Assembly (NCBI GenBank): GCA_037179335.1
Contig: JAKZHN010000058.1
Coordinates: 1-64,000, forward strand
DNA length: 64,000 nt
Direction of reading: 5' to 3'
DNA from: Cyclaneusma minus
Lineage: Eukaryota; Ascomycota; Leotiomycetes; Marthamycetales; Marthamycetaceae
A model generated the notes under the pieces. That model had not been told where the DNA came from, searched no databases, and saw nothing but the letters and a program-made list of their open reading frames with translations. The stretch's first letter is position 1, and every line of letters starts with the position of its first letter. The position numbers were made by a program, and so were the translations under genes. Positions 53,169 through 63,640 of this stretch are shown piece after piece.

Positions 53169-54413
53169 ATGCTCCAAACCTTACTGCCCCGGAGCACTGC
53201 TCGTGTGATCTCGAGGAGAGCACTGTCCTCGAAGCTACCCTCAGCATGGCAGATCCAAAGACCCTACAGCATCCAGGCCGGCTCTGCCTCGACCATCAAA
53301 CGCCAAGATATCGACCCCGACAAACTCACCATCACTAAGACTACCACGCCCAAGGAAATCCTCCCGGCAGAGCAATTGGTATTCGGACGAAACTTCACCG
53401 ACCACATGCTCTCCTTGGAATGGACCTCCACCGACGGCTGGCTCCCCCCGAGAATCACGCCCTACCAAAACCTCTCCCTCGATCCCGCCACCTGCGTGTT
53501 TCACTACGCCTTCACATGTTTCGAGGGCATGAAAGCCTACAAAGACAAGAACGGCCGCGTCCGCCTCTTTCGCCCCGACAAGAACATGGAGCGAATGAAC
53601 CAGTCGGCTACGCGAATTGCCCTGCCTACTTTCGACGGTGCTGCGATGATCAAGCTGATCGCCGAATTCGCGAAATTGGACGAGCGCTTCATTCCTGAGG
53701 CTCGAGGCTACTCGTTGTACCTACGACCTACCCTGATTGGCACACAAAAGACACTCGGCATTGGTCCACCAGGATCCGCTCTGCTGTATCTGATCGCCAG
53801 TCCCGTGGGCCCCTACTACCCCACAGGTTTCAAAGCCATCTCGCTAGAAGCGACCGACTATGCTGTTCGCGCATGGCCGGGAGGAGTCGGAGACAAGAAG
53901 CTAGGAGCCAACTATGCGCCATGCATCGTCCCGCAACTCGAAGCCGCCAAACGAGGCTTCCACCAAAACCTCTGGCTCTTCGGCAAGGAAGAATATGTCA
54001 CTGAAGTCGGCACGATGAACCTCTTCGCCTGCCTGAAGAACAAGGAGACGGGCCAGAAAGAGCTTGTCACCGCCCCGCTCGACGGTACGATCTTGCCAGG
54101 TGTGACGAGAGACTCGGTACTTTCGCTGGCTCGGGAGAAGCTGGCGCCTAAGGGATGGGTTATTTCGGAGAGGAAATACACAATGCCGGAGATTGCGGAG
54201 GCGGCGAAGGAGGGCAGGTTACTGGAAGTGTTTGGTGCGGGAACGGCGGCGGTTGTGGCACCTGTGAGGCGGATTAGTTGGAAGGGACAGTTGGTGGAGT
54301 GTGGATTGAGAGAGGATGAGGAGGCGGGTAATGTGACGGCGAGGATGAAGGCCTGGATTGAGAGCAGGCAGTATGGTGATGAGGAGCATGAGTGGAGTTA
54401 TCTGGTCCAGTAG
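53169..54413 (+). CDS. bat1: Mitochondrial branched-chain amino-acid aminotransferase
   Basis: 414 residues, one exon, fold-type IV PLP enzyme that interconverts Leu, Ile or Val with their 2-oxo acids using 2-oxoglutarate/glutamate. The Arg/Ser-rich start (MLQTLLPRSTARVISRRALS) is a mitochondrial presequence, probably cut near RPYS at residue 34. Diagnostic strings are CFEGMKAY, GVGDKKLGANYAP with the PLP lysine K244, EVGTMNLF, and GTILPGVTRDS and VFGAGTAA toward the C-terminus; the end HEWSYLV is also typical. The redox CxxC of the mammalian enzyme is absent (AAVVAPV), as usual in fungi. The ATG at 53,169 is chosen over the longer open frame from 53,013 because that has no ATG and would put the presequence inside the protein. 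Confidence 0.95.
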   Translation: MLQTLLPRSTARVISRRALSSKLPSAWQIQRPYSIQAGSASTIKRQDIDPDKLTITKTTTPKEILPAEQLVFGRNFTDHMLSLEWTSTDGWLPPRITPYQNLSLDPATCVFHYAFTCFEGMKAYKDKNGRVRLFRPDKNMERMNQSATRIALPTFDGAAMIKLIAEFAKLDERFIPEARGYSLYLRPTLIGTQKTLGIGPPGSALLYLIASPVGPYYPTGFKAISLEATDYAVRAWPGGVGDKKLGANYAPCIVPQLEAAKRGFHQNLWLFGKEEYVTEVGTMNLFACLKNKETGQKELVTAPLDGTILPGVTRDSVLSLAREKLAPKGWVISERKYTMPEIAEAAKEGRLLEVFGAGTAAVVAPVRRISWKGQLVECGLREDEEAGNVTARMKAWIESRQYGDEEHEWSYLVQ

Positions 54414-55014
54414 GTTGCATCTTCGGCGATCTGTTAGCGCGTTCGTCACTGCGATACCCTTCAAAGTGTAGGCTGTTATAGAGCACCAATGATTTCTTAG
54501 TGGAAGCTCAAGTGCAATGGTTGACTTGAAGTCGCTCCCAAGCTCCCCGCCCTAGCCGAAATCGGCAATCGTGGGGTGATCGGCGGAGACTTTCCCATCA
54601 GCAAATGCCATCCTTCAATTGAGTTCGGACATCACCAACATAGAATGACGTTTTTAACAGCACCATTGCTTCACAGCAATTAATAACAGAATTGACCCAC
54701 AGCTGGGTTTTCATCATAGCCAAAACATTCTGACGATCTTTCGACTCGGGGATCCAAAAACAGAACGATGACGTCGTCGTGCCTGTCGAGCTTGTGTCGT
54801 CATCGCGACCCTCGTTCCTGGGGGACATAGTCCAGTCGCACCGGTGGACTACTCCGACTGCAGCTACCGCGAGCACAAAGCAAGCTGCCAGCTCTCTAGC
54901 CTCTCACCACTTTCTCATAAATTCTCATCCTCAGACTCTCGTAACTCTCCCCCATCAACTCCAATCCCTCAATCTCCCACCTCCTCCCTCGATACCTCTT
55001 CAAAAATAAGCAAG
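54414..55014. other. Intergenic between bat1 and the next gene
   Basis: No gene. The 3' end of bat1 lies in the first 150 bp. TGACGTCG at 54,769-54,776 is a near-perfect CRE-type (TGACGTCA) site, and the 120 bp before the next start are C/T-rich (CTCCCACCTCCTCCCTC), consistent with a promoter and leader on the plus strand. Confidence 0.5.
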
Positions 55015-56454
55015 ATGATTGCCTCCAGAGCACCAATCGCTGCTCGAACTGCAGCACGAAGCCTGCGAGCTCCAGCTCAACGCAGCTTCAGACAAGTCCG
55101 CTTTGAGACTACCCAGTCCACTGCCCGCCCAGCTGCTGAGAATGCTTCTTCGTCCAGCGGTTCGCAGGCAACAGGAAGTGCATTCGGCCCTGGTCTTGCC
55201 GGCGGTCTCGTAGGCGGTGGACTCGTCTTCCTGGTACGTCTCTCTCTTTTTACCCCTTTCCTCTCGAGCTCCCCTCTTCCCCACGACAAGCTTCCCATCA
55301 TAAAATTGGGGAAAACCAAAGTGAAGGTATCTTACTGACATCTAATTCAGACCGGCTACACATACTACCACTTCTCCGGCGCCAAAACCCTCGTCCAAAC
55401 CGCCAAATCCACCAAGAAGCGCCTAGGTGACATCAAGAAGCAAACCATCGACCAAGCCCCCGAGCCCTCCGAAGCCCTCAAATGGCTCCGCCAGACCGCC
55501 ACCTCGTATGCGGTCTTCATCCCCGGTGCCAAACACTACATCGACACCACCTTCGACGACTTGGAGACCATCCACGAGAAACACAGAGATGAGGTTGACA
55601 AGATTCTGGGTGACGCCTATGCCGAGCTGAAGGAGGCCTCCTCGTCGGGTGCTACCACCGAAACCGCCGTCCAGTCATGGAATGTTCTGCAGAAGTACAT
55701 GGCGAAGATCGCTTCCTTGGCCGGTGATTCGATGGAAGACATTCTCGAGCGCCACCCAGCACTCAAGAAGCAAGTCGGCGGCAACCTGGAGCAGCTGAAG
55801 AACTACGCCGATGTCATTGGACCCGAGGCGAAGGAACAGCTTGACAAAACTTACAAGCAAATCTCTGAGGTACTTCAAGGAGGTCTGAGTGCAAGCAGTA
55901 TGAGCAAGGTCAAGCAGATTGTGCAGGAGAAGGGAGATTTGGTTAAGAAGATGGGAGAGGAGGCTTGGAAGAAGGGCGAAGAGCAACTCGGTCCTTATCT
56001 TGACAAGAACCCTCAGGTCAAGAAGATCGTCGAGGAGAACAAGGATGTGTTGAAGAGCGGCAACGTGATGCAGTTGGTGCAGAAGGTTAAGGATGCTGTA
56101 TCCGGCGGTGATACCAAGGACCTTGAGCAGTTTGTTAAGCAGGCCAAGGACAAGGCGTCGCAGAAGGGAGGTGATTGGAGCGGTATGCTGAGTGGCATGA
56201 TGTCGGGTGCAGGAATCAGTTCGGAGAATATGGAGAGTATTGCAAAGATGATTCCGGGAGGCGAGCAGATTCTGCCGAAGTTGCAGAAATTGCAGGAGGT
56301 GGGAGAGAAGCATGGTGATGAGGCGAAGAAGATTCTGGAGAAGACTTATCAAGAGGTCAGTGAGGTGTTGAGCAAGAGGATGGATGAGGTGGAGAAACTG
56401 GGGAAGGATGCGGGGAAGGATGCTGAGAAGAAGGGTGTCTGGTCGCGGAAGTAA
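55015..56454 (+). CDS. Mitochondrial-looking membrane-anchored helical protein, unknown function
   Basis: Exons 55,015-55,233 and 55,351-56,454 (intron 117 bp, GTACGT..TTCAG) give 440 residues. Residues 1-35 are Arg/Ala/Ser-rich without acids until RFET, typical of a mitochondrial presequence. Residues 58-79 form a Gly-zipper membrane segment (GPGLAGGLVGGG then VFLTGYTYYH). The remaining 360 residues are charged, mostly amphipathic helix with recurring blocks (GxExAKKxLxKTYxxISEVL at about 270 and again near 405), resembling apolipoprotein- or late-embryogenesis-like helices. I recall similar uncharacterised proteins in other Pezizomycotina but cannot name a family. A role in the inner membrane or intermembrane space is inferred only from layout. 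Confidence 0.8.
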
Positions 56455-56643
56455 ACTCAGGGACCAGTGATGGGGTTCTGGGTCATACTAGGGTGTAAAC
56501 TCTTCGCATCGGTATTTTCGGGAGCTGGATGGACATGGCGTTAGGCCGGGAATCGGGTGGCTACACACACGCACGTGTAGCACATACTTTTAATATAAAA
56601 GTTTCATTGCTCGTCCTACGAATCTCTCCAACTCTGCGACATA
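56455..56643. other. 3' region of the preceding gene
   Basis: Presumed 3' untranslated and intergenic sequence with AT-rich TTTTAATATAAAAG near 56,588. No gene. Confidence 0.5.
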
Positions 56644-56864
56644 CAGTGGGACGACAAAAGTCTGAACCCCCTTCCTGTCTCAAACGTGTGGCAGTAGTCA
56701 GCTATGTATTGAAATACTGGCGATATTTCCAATTACTTGAAATATTTCCAATTACTTGGGATATTCTCAATTACTGGGGATATTCCCAATTACTGGGATT
56801 ATTTCCAATTACTGCGAATATTTTTAAATATTGAAGGGGGGTTCAGACTTTTGGCGCATGACTG
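56644..56864. mobile_element. Tc1/mariner-type MITE with internal 19-bp repeats
   Basis: Flanked by TA on both sides (56,642-56,643 and 56,865-56,866). The ends are inverted repeats: the left begins CAGTGGGACGACAAAAGTC and the right, reversed, begins CAGTCATGCGCCAAAAGTC. Both continue TGAACCCCC then CTTC or TTC, about 31 bp in all. A CAGT start with TA duplication is characteristic of the Tc1/mariner superfamily. At 221 bp it has no transposase, so it is non-autonomous. Its centre is made of 19-bp tandem units. Confidence 0.85.
56721..56815. repeat. 19-bp tandem repeat inside the MITE, five units
   Basis: Units start at 56,721, 56,740, 56,759, 56,778 and 56,797 in perfect register (GATATTTCCAATTACTGGG type); a sixth decays at 56,816. 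Normal composition, so it was not subjected to the AT drift seen outside the island. Confidence 0.9.
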
Positions 56865-57004
56865 TATATTAGATGTCTGTCCGGTGCCCTTCTGTTCTTC
56901 GGGGTTGTGCTTGATCGTAAGGAAAACTACACCCTCCCAGTGCTTCCACATTCATGCTATTCCATTTGCTTTCGTGAGTTGAAAAGAGAGGAAGGAGGGA
57001 AGGG

Positions 57005-57011
57005 TTTTATA
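57005..57011 (-). promoter_or_regulatory. Array R TATA box 1
   Basis: Minus strand TTCTATAAAACCCTTCC, followed by CTTTTCAACTCACG and an ATG about 45 bp on with a 28-codon frame. Confidence 0.5.
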
Positions 57012-57311
57012 GAACTCCTCCTGCATGTCAAAGAATCTTGATTGGGTAATGACGGTGACTAGACACTGCGGTGCTAGTAGCAAGTTCAGGCGGTAGGGAG
57101 GAAGACCGACAGAAAATGTTTCTCGACAATTAGTAGACTTCACTCAGGTGCTTTGGGAAGTCCCAGAATCCAGAAAGATTTCAACTTGGGCGTTCGGTGA
57201 TTATTTAACTGGGCTTGATGCTGCTGGCGCCAAATGGGCGGGGGAAGGCCATGGAGCTCTTTCTCTGCCCGTGCCTGGTTTGCTTGTTGAAAGGTGGGAA
57301 GGAGGGGAGGC

Positions 57312-57318
57312 TTTTATA
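57312..57318 (-). promoter_or_regulatory. Array R TATA box 2
   Basis: Minus strand GCTATAAAAGCCTCCC, followed by CTTTCAACAAGC and an ATG with a 15-codon frame. Confidence 0.5.
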
Positions 57319-57860
57319 GCTGGAGAGATGGATCATTGTAGAAGCTTCAAGGATTCAGACGAAAAGAAATGTCAGCGAGAAATTTCTCAGGGGTTCGTCC
57401 CAAGCTTCGACAGCTGGGATCAAAAGATGACAGCAGGAATTTCATTCGACAACAGACAGCACTCAATCGTGAGACTCCAGTTGAGTTCTCAGGTAAGGTA
57501 TGCTGCTTTGAGAATTTCCTGAAGCGGGAGATCTTGCCTCCTAGGTGTTCGGTGACTTTTGTCTGGTTTGATGGTGCTGGTATCCGAATCCCTTGCATGC
57601 TTACCTACTGTGGACTTCAGGAGTCTCGTGTAACGATGCTAAATGAGTTGGAGAATCCTAGCCCAGTCTCGGGCTCATCGTCTGTACCCTACCGTGATTT
57701 CATTGTATTGTTTCATAGCCAGATTAGACTTGAATATGACGTTTGGGGGATTCCGTGATGTTGGAGAGGTTGTGATATGCGTGGATTCGGGGAATCATCC
57801 GCTGGTAGTCTCCACTTTGGATCCACATGAGTACGACCCTTGCCCACTCCTCCTTGGCGC

Positions 57861-58121
57861 ATGGAAATTCGCGTCCTCCTGGTTCCAGATGTGAAGGAAA
57901 CTCAAAAAGAGTGACGTCCTGAAGTCACACGAAGAGGAAGTAAGCTTGCCAGGAATTCGGACGATAGTCACGCCGATTGTGAAAGCAAGACTGCCGACCC
58001 TCTCTGTTGATGAACACCGTGTCTCGAGGATAACCTGATCTTGCACGTCAAATTCAAAGATTCAAGTCGCCTCACGCCAAAATCCATCCGGTCGATCCTC
58101 ACAAGTCCAGCAGTCCACAAG
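57861..58121. other. Upstream region of the truncated membrane-protein gene
   Basis: Normal composition, no gene. It serves as the presumed promoter of the gene starting at 58,122, but no clear TATA box is visible. Confidence 0.45.
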
Positions 58122-58568
58122 ATGGTTGTCATGCGACAAGGAGCAGCAATTGCTGCAAGAATAGCCGGGATGGTCAGAGGACCAGTAGGAACAGCGCGAA
58201 GTCCAGCAGCGTGCTTACGAGCATCCCAGATGCTCAATAATTCCTCCCGAACATCGACAACTCCGCCATTCACCATACGCCGGACCTACCGAACTGGTAA
58301 TTTTCATGCCTACAACAAGTATTCCGGGGAGAAGACAGGGAGAAGGATAGTAATGGCAGGACTAGCTGTGTGCTTCGTATGTCTTCCCCTCTAGGATCCA
58401 ATATCTAAACCATGTTGAACTCATGATTTTCGGTGTCAGGTCGCATTTCTCTTCCCCTGGAAAACCATCCTGGAGATTCGCCAAGAGAAGCTTTGTTGGG
58501 ACAGCCGGGACGGCCATGGGCACGTGCGTGGCACGTGCCGAGCGCTTAGCGCTAAAGGGCAGAGCTAG
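58122..58568 (+). CDS. Small mitochondrial-looking membrane protein, C-terminus probably replaced by an LTR
   Basis: Exon 1 58,122-58,376 and exon 2 from 58,440, with a 63-bp intron (GTATGT..GTGTCAG). The joined frame is 127 residues. The N-terminus is rich in Arg and Ala with no acidic residue for about 65 residues, like a mitochondrial presequence. A single membrane segment follows, RIVMAGLAVCFVAFLFPW, then KTILEIRQEKL. Directly after that codon (58,493) begins TGTTGGGACAGCC, which looks like the first bases of an LTR. The last 24 residues before the stop at 58,566 would then be transposon sequence. The native end is missing or lies elsewhere. No family recognised. The ATG at 58,122 is the first in frame; the longer frame before it has none. 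Confidence 0.55.
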
Positions 58569-58729
58569 CTAGTCGGACGGGCACCAGACCCTTAAGGTCT
58601 GGCGCGCCCTTTATTAAACTCCTTTTTTTTTAGACAAATACAATATCTGTGAATAATACCCCTACGCGCGTAGAATCCCGAATTTTGTAAATTCGACACT
58701 AATTAATTGTCCCTTTTATAAAAATAACA
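58494..58729 (+). repeat. Putative 5' LTR of the plus-strand retroelement
   Basis: Begins TGTTGGGACAGCC and ends AAAATAACA, giving TG..CA ends and 236 bp. Its first ~120 bp keep normal G+C, with two CACGTG boxes (58,521 and 58,532), AGCGCTTAGCGCT, and a hairpin at 58,579-58,609 (CCAGACC/GGTCTGG plus GGGC/GCCC). From about 58,612 it is AT-rich. No second LTR is in the window, so this call rests on its ends and its position in front of a pol remnant. Confidence 0.5.
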
Positions 58730-61466
58730 GATTGGCAAAATTCAATTTAAAAAAAAACATCTTTGCTTGGGAAAGGCCCGTCCTGCCCTATAAAATTTTA
58801 TGCTAAAAATAATTAAGGCAATTTATTTGCTTTAAAATTATATTTGCGCAAAATTCGTTTTATTTTATATAGTTTTTTGAAAATTAATTATTAAAAAAAT
58901 TGCAGTATTTGCTAGGGCAAATTCGCTTTATTAAAGTTTGTATTTTGGAAAAATCCGTTCTATTATATATAATATTTTAAATTACTTTTTATTAAATTCC
59001 CGCGCATTATTGCGCTAATTAATTGTAGCATTCTATACAGCTTTAATTATTAAGCCAATTATTGCAAGCTTCGCCTTAAAGGTTTAAATAGCCTTGCTAA
59101 TTCCGCCGCTTTTTCAAGCCCTTTTAATATTGCAAAATTCTTTTCCATTTTGCAATTTTAAAATCTCAAATTTATAATTTATAAATCTGCAATTTCAAAA
59201 TTTTAAATTTGCAATACTCAAATTTATATTTTTAAAATTGCGCAAATTGCGCAAATTAAAGCCCTATTTGCTTTTTTAAAACTAGGCACCCGCATTGGCT
59301 AGTTTTTTACTTTATAATTTTAAAGATTTTTTCTTTAATATTTATATTGCTTTATATATTTTAAAATCAATTAAAGCTTTTAAAACTTTATTTGCAGCTA
59401 TAGAGAATAGTAATAATAATAAAATTATATTAAAAATTTAAATAATATAAAATATTAATAAAATAAAAACTTCAGAAATAAAAATCTATAATAAAGTTTT
59501 AAAAGCTTTAAAAAAGCTATTTATAAAAGCCTAAATTAATTTTAAAAATTTCTTAAAATAAATAGCGTTTTTATTTCAAAATCAATAAATATTGCTAAAG
59601 CCCTTTATTAAATTATTGCAAAATAATAACTTTATAATCGGATTCCAATTGAAATTAAAAAAAAACAAATAAAATCCCTGTATAATTTAAATTTCCGCTA
59701 TTTAAAAATCAGATTTTGAAAGAATTTACGCATTTTTTAAAATAAGCTTTAGAAAATAATATTTCCTATAATAGAGATTTTCCCACCTCCAAATAATTTA
59801 TTTTATTTGCTTTACATTAATTCCCAGTTTTCTATAAATATAAAATTCTATCTAAAAATATTAATATATAATAATCCTTTGGCTAGTTTAAACAATTATA
59901 GTATTATTATAAATAATAATATATTTAAAAAAAATGAAAAGCTAATAAAAGTTTATAGCTAGAATAAAAATATAAAATATAGTAATAAAATATAAAATAT
60001 TTTTAATTTAATTTTTTTTTTAATTATTATAAAAAACTGGATATTAATAAAAATATTCTGCTATTTGTATTTTTAATTATGCTAATTAATTAAATCCTGA
60101 TTTTTTATTATTGGATTATTATGCTTTAATGGCTATTTATAAAGCAGTAAATAAAAATAATTAAAAACTATTTTAAAACTATAAGCAAAAAATAAAAATA
60201 TTTTAGTTTTTGGGAGTTAATTTTCTATAAAGAAATAGTGAAAAATGATTTAAATAAATTAAAAAATAAATATTTTAAAATCCTTTTTAAAAATATAAAA
60301 GGCACCTATTATAAGCAATTAAATATATAGGACCATTTTTTAAATGTTATTTTTAAAATTTCAAAATTTAAGGGAATTTTTATTAAAAATTCAATTATAT
60401 TTAAAAACCTCCAATCAAATCTTTGCATAATTATAAAAGCTAAAATAGCCATTATTTAAAAGCAATTTTAAATTAATGCCAAATATAATAAAAATAACAA
60501 TTATACCAACAAATTCAAGCAATTTAATAATAGCAATTCCAAAAATTACTTAAATTTAAATTCCGGAAATTATTTAAATTTTAAAAGAAAATATTAAAAA
60601 AATAAATACTGAATTTATTTTAAATTAAATTGCAAATTATAAAAGCATAGTTTTTTAAAAAAAATAGCTAAATATTAAAAGAAATAAAACAACACAGCCA
60701 AAAAGGCTGGTAAATTTTATTTTAAATTAAATTTTAGGAATTCTATAATAAAAAAATAGTAATTAGAATTTAAAAAATAACAAAATTAAAATCGTTAAAT
60801 AATATTTTTTATAAGTTTTAAAAATTTAAAATTAAATAAAAATAATAAATATAGAAAAAAGAATTAAAGCAATATATTTCATATTTAGTATTTCGAAAAA
60901 AATAATATTTAGCATATTATAGATATATTGGCAAATAATACAGTATTTTATATTTATATTGGTCAAAATCAAAGGTAATTTCCAATTGCTAAACCAATGC
61001 CAAATTTACGCCGATAAGCAAATATTATTTTTTATGTTTGGACTTTTAAATTTTGCTATAATAATAATAAATTCTATAGAATTATATTAAATATTAAAGT
61101 TTTCAATATATTTATAATTGGCTATTTTTAATTTTTAATTTTATTTTAGTAAATGCCAAAATTAATATTGAATAAATCTAAAATTGAAAAAATCAAAATT
61201 ATTTTTGAAAAAGAAAAATCCATTATTTTTAAAATAGCTGTTATTTTTTTGGAGTTATAAAATTCTATATTTATAGCAATAATATACCAATTTTAATATA
61301 CCTGTAAAATTTGAATAAATGAAAAATTATATTCAATAATATTGGAAATTATATAATGCAAAAATACTCTAAATGGCCAATTATAAAAAAGTTTGGCTAT
61401 TTATAATTTTTTATTAAGCCAAAATTAATTATTAAAAATAAATGGAATTATTTTATAAAGCCAAAA

Positions 61467-61736
61467 ATGGAATGGATTTATAGAAATTTAAAATATCTAA
61501 GTATTAAAAAGCTTTGCAAGGTTTTTAAAAATGCCAAATATTATTTTAATATTAAAAATTTAAAAGAATTAATTAAATTTTGCAAAAAATGCCAGTTTTA
61601 TAGCAAGCCTTTAAGCAAATTTAATTTTAATTTTAATTTCAATTTCAATTATTTTATTATAATGAATATTATTTTTATTAATGGCAAAAAAGCCTTTTAT
61701 ATTATAAATAATGCAATTAAATTTTTAATATATTAA
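61467..61736 (+). pseudogene. Integrase zinc-binding and core start, RIP-mutated
   Basis: Open for 90 codons but without an intact protein. LSIKKLCKVFKNA then FCKKCQFYSKP is the second half of the integrase HHCC zinc-binding domain. FIIMNIIFINGKKAFYIINN follows, corresponding to the first catalytic Asp region (VDI..I.GKPVLHVVDEAT in relatives), with Asp changed to Asn at both sites. This explains why an open frame survives here while its product would be inactive. Confidence 0.75.
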
Positions 61737-61921
61737 ATTTTTAAAGCCATTAATTTAGCTATTGGTATTTTTGCAAGGAATATTTAAAGACTTATTTAAA
61801 ATTATTTAAAATTATTAGGCATAATATTGGTATTAAAATAGCAAATAATATTTTTTGCTAGAATATTAAATTATATAGTATTTAACATAATAAAGTCTCT
61901 ATAAAAGCTTATTATAGTATT

Positions 61922-62071
61922 GTTAAAATGGAAAAATACTATAGTTTTTTTAAAAAAGCTTATAATATTTTTGCCGAAAAATGGCTTAAAAACATTTTGG
62001 ACTTTATTTTTCAAATGGCAATTAAAGCTATAAATAATATTGCTGGACCTAATAACTTAATATTTATTTTT
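61922..62071 (+). pseudogene. Integrase core continuation
   Basis: Reads VKMEKYYSFFKKAYNIF then FQMAIKAINNIAGPNNL, which matches the VERYH.PLRRAYxI and MALQMAVKAINDTAGPDGL strings common in fungal Copia-like pol proteins. Asp and Glu positions are changed to Asn and Lys, as expected from G-to-A mutation. Confidence 0.7.
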
Positions 62072-63240
62072 TAATATTTAATGCATATTTTAAATTTGCA
62101 AAAAACTTTTTATTATTTTTAGAAATATATTAGAGAATTTAAGCTATTTAAAGATACAGCAAAAAGATAAGAAAGCTTTGGGCTAAATGCATTGTATTTA
62201 GTGCTTTAAATATTAGAAATAGCCTAAATACTTTTGCTATTATAGATTTTTTTTGGCTTTTAAATTTAAATCCGGAGAAGAAAAAATGGCAAAGCTTCCA
62301 TAATTTGCTAAAAATTAATAATTAGATTTATATTTTTTAAATATTAATTAAATTGTATTTTATCCTAAAAGATAACCTTTTAAAATTAGTATTATTTGCA
62401 ATGCCTTTTAAATTAATAAATAGCATAATTTCTAAGCCAAAATTAAAGCCAATTTTTAAAAAATTATTTAACGATTCAAATTAAAAGCTAAATAAACCAA
62501 TTTTTAAACCCCAAACAACCCTGAAATAGCCAATTAAAAAAGGATTTGAAAAACCAAGAAAATTTTTAAATTCAGCTAAATTAGCTAAAAAGGCAAATGT
62601 CCTAGTTTTAATTAAAAAAAGCTTCCGGATTTTAATTCCTTTTAAAAAAAAGGAAAAACTAGTATTTTTTTAAATTTATTTAAAATGACTTTAATATTAT
62701 AGAAATATACCTTTATTATAAAAACAATTAAAAAAACAAATTTATTATTTATTTAATTGCCAAAACAATTGCAAATTTATCTTCAGCAAATTAATTAAAG
62801 CAAAAAGGCAAAATTATTATATTTGGCAAAGCTTTTAAAATATTAAATGCCATTAAAATTAATATTTTTATTGCTATTAGTGTTTTTAATTTTCTTTTAA
62901 TTTTGAAATTTATATTAAACACGTTAAAATATTTGGAATTAGGCTAGTAAAAGAAATTAAAGGCAAAATTATTATAGCTTTATATAAAAAATTAAAATAG
63001 TTATTTATAGCTATAAAAGTGCTAAAAAGAAATATTTAGGCCCCAATTACTTAATATTATAGCTAAAAATTAATTATTTATATTGCGTTATTTTTTTTAA
63101 AAAAAACAGCTGAATTTTGGGCTAGGGATATTATTTAAGCTTATTTTTAATTTAAAAATAAATTTAAAAAAGATAGTGTATTGCAATTTATTTAAAACAA
63201 TTAAAAATAAATATTTTTTAGGAATTTTAATTTAAATTCT

Positions 63241-63640
63241 AAAGCCATTTTATAAATTGGTAAAAGCTGGCCTATATTAGTACATGATTTATATTAAGTA
63301 TTATTTTACTCAATTATTTTTGAAAATATGTATTTATAATTTATACCTGTTTTTTAGCAAAATTAAAACTTTTTTTTGCAATTATTAGAATTCAAATTAA
63401 TAATACCCTATAGCTATATAATGCTATATAGGCTAAATTTAAAAAAATTAAATTTTATAAAGCTAGTTTTAATGCTAATTTCAAAAAAAAAAAAATTATA
63501 GATTATTTCCTTTTATTTAATGGCTGTATTTTAAACTTAAATAAAAATAGCTTTATATATTTTTATTTAAAAAAGCAAAAAAAATGTGAATTTCAATGCT
63601 TTTATTATAAAATATAATTATATAGAATATAGGGTTTATA
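63241..63640 (+). pseudogene. Reverse transcriptase remnant with TDD-type motif
   Basis: 63,241 onward reads KPFYKLVKAGLY, corresponding to KPLYGIPEAGTHW-like strings. 63,375-63,410 reads FAIIRIQINNTL, corresponding to the FGIxGIQTDDTL catalytic motif with both Asp changed to Asn. NLKKLNFI and FNGCI pieces follow. This variant motif, rather than YVDD, sets the element apart from Copia-1 and Copia-2. Confidence 0.7.

Larger units (their letters stand above)
56866..57860 (-). repeat. Tandem array of about three TATA-bearing units (array R)
   Basis: The string GTTCGGTGA..CTGGxxTTGATGxTGCTGG at 57,191 recurs at 57,546, with a weaker form (GTCCGGTGCCC..GGTTGTGCTTGAT) at 56,877. GTTGAAA..GGAAGGAGGGxxGGxTTTTATA precedes TATA positions 57,005 and 57,312, and a weak TTTCATAGCC lies at 57,711. 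On the minus strand each clear unit reads TATAAAA, then a C/T-rich leader with TTTCAAC, then an ATG with only 15-28 codons. Spacing is 307-399 bp. No shared protein was found. It may be related to array L in plan, but sequence kinship is not demonstrated. Confidence 0.6.
58494..63640 (+). mobile_element. Degraded LTR retroelement, plus strand (Copia-type pol)
   Basis: Plus-strand remnants occur in the order integrase (61,467-62,071) then reverse transcriptase (63,241-63,410), the Copia order. The part from 58,730 to 61,400 should hold gag and protease but is too mutated to read. RNase H and a 3' LTR are not recognisable before the composition returns to normal at about 63,641, so the element is either truncated there or continues in unmutated form. 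Confidence 0.7.

Noticed and set aside
55675..56352. 225-residue minus-strand frame
   Set aside because: Antisense to the helical mitochondrial protein; Leu/His-rich shadow of a Glu/Lys-rich helix gene.
56529..56834. 101-residue plus-strand frame
   Set aside because: Its repeats are the 19-bp minisatellite of the MITE.
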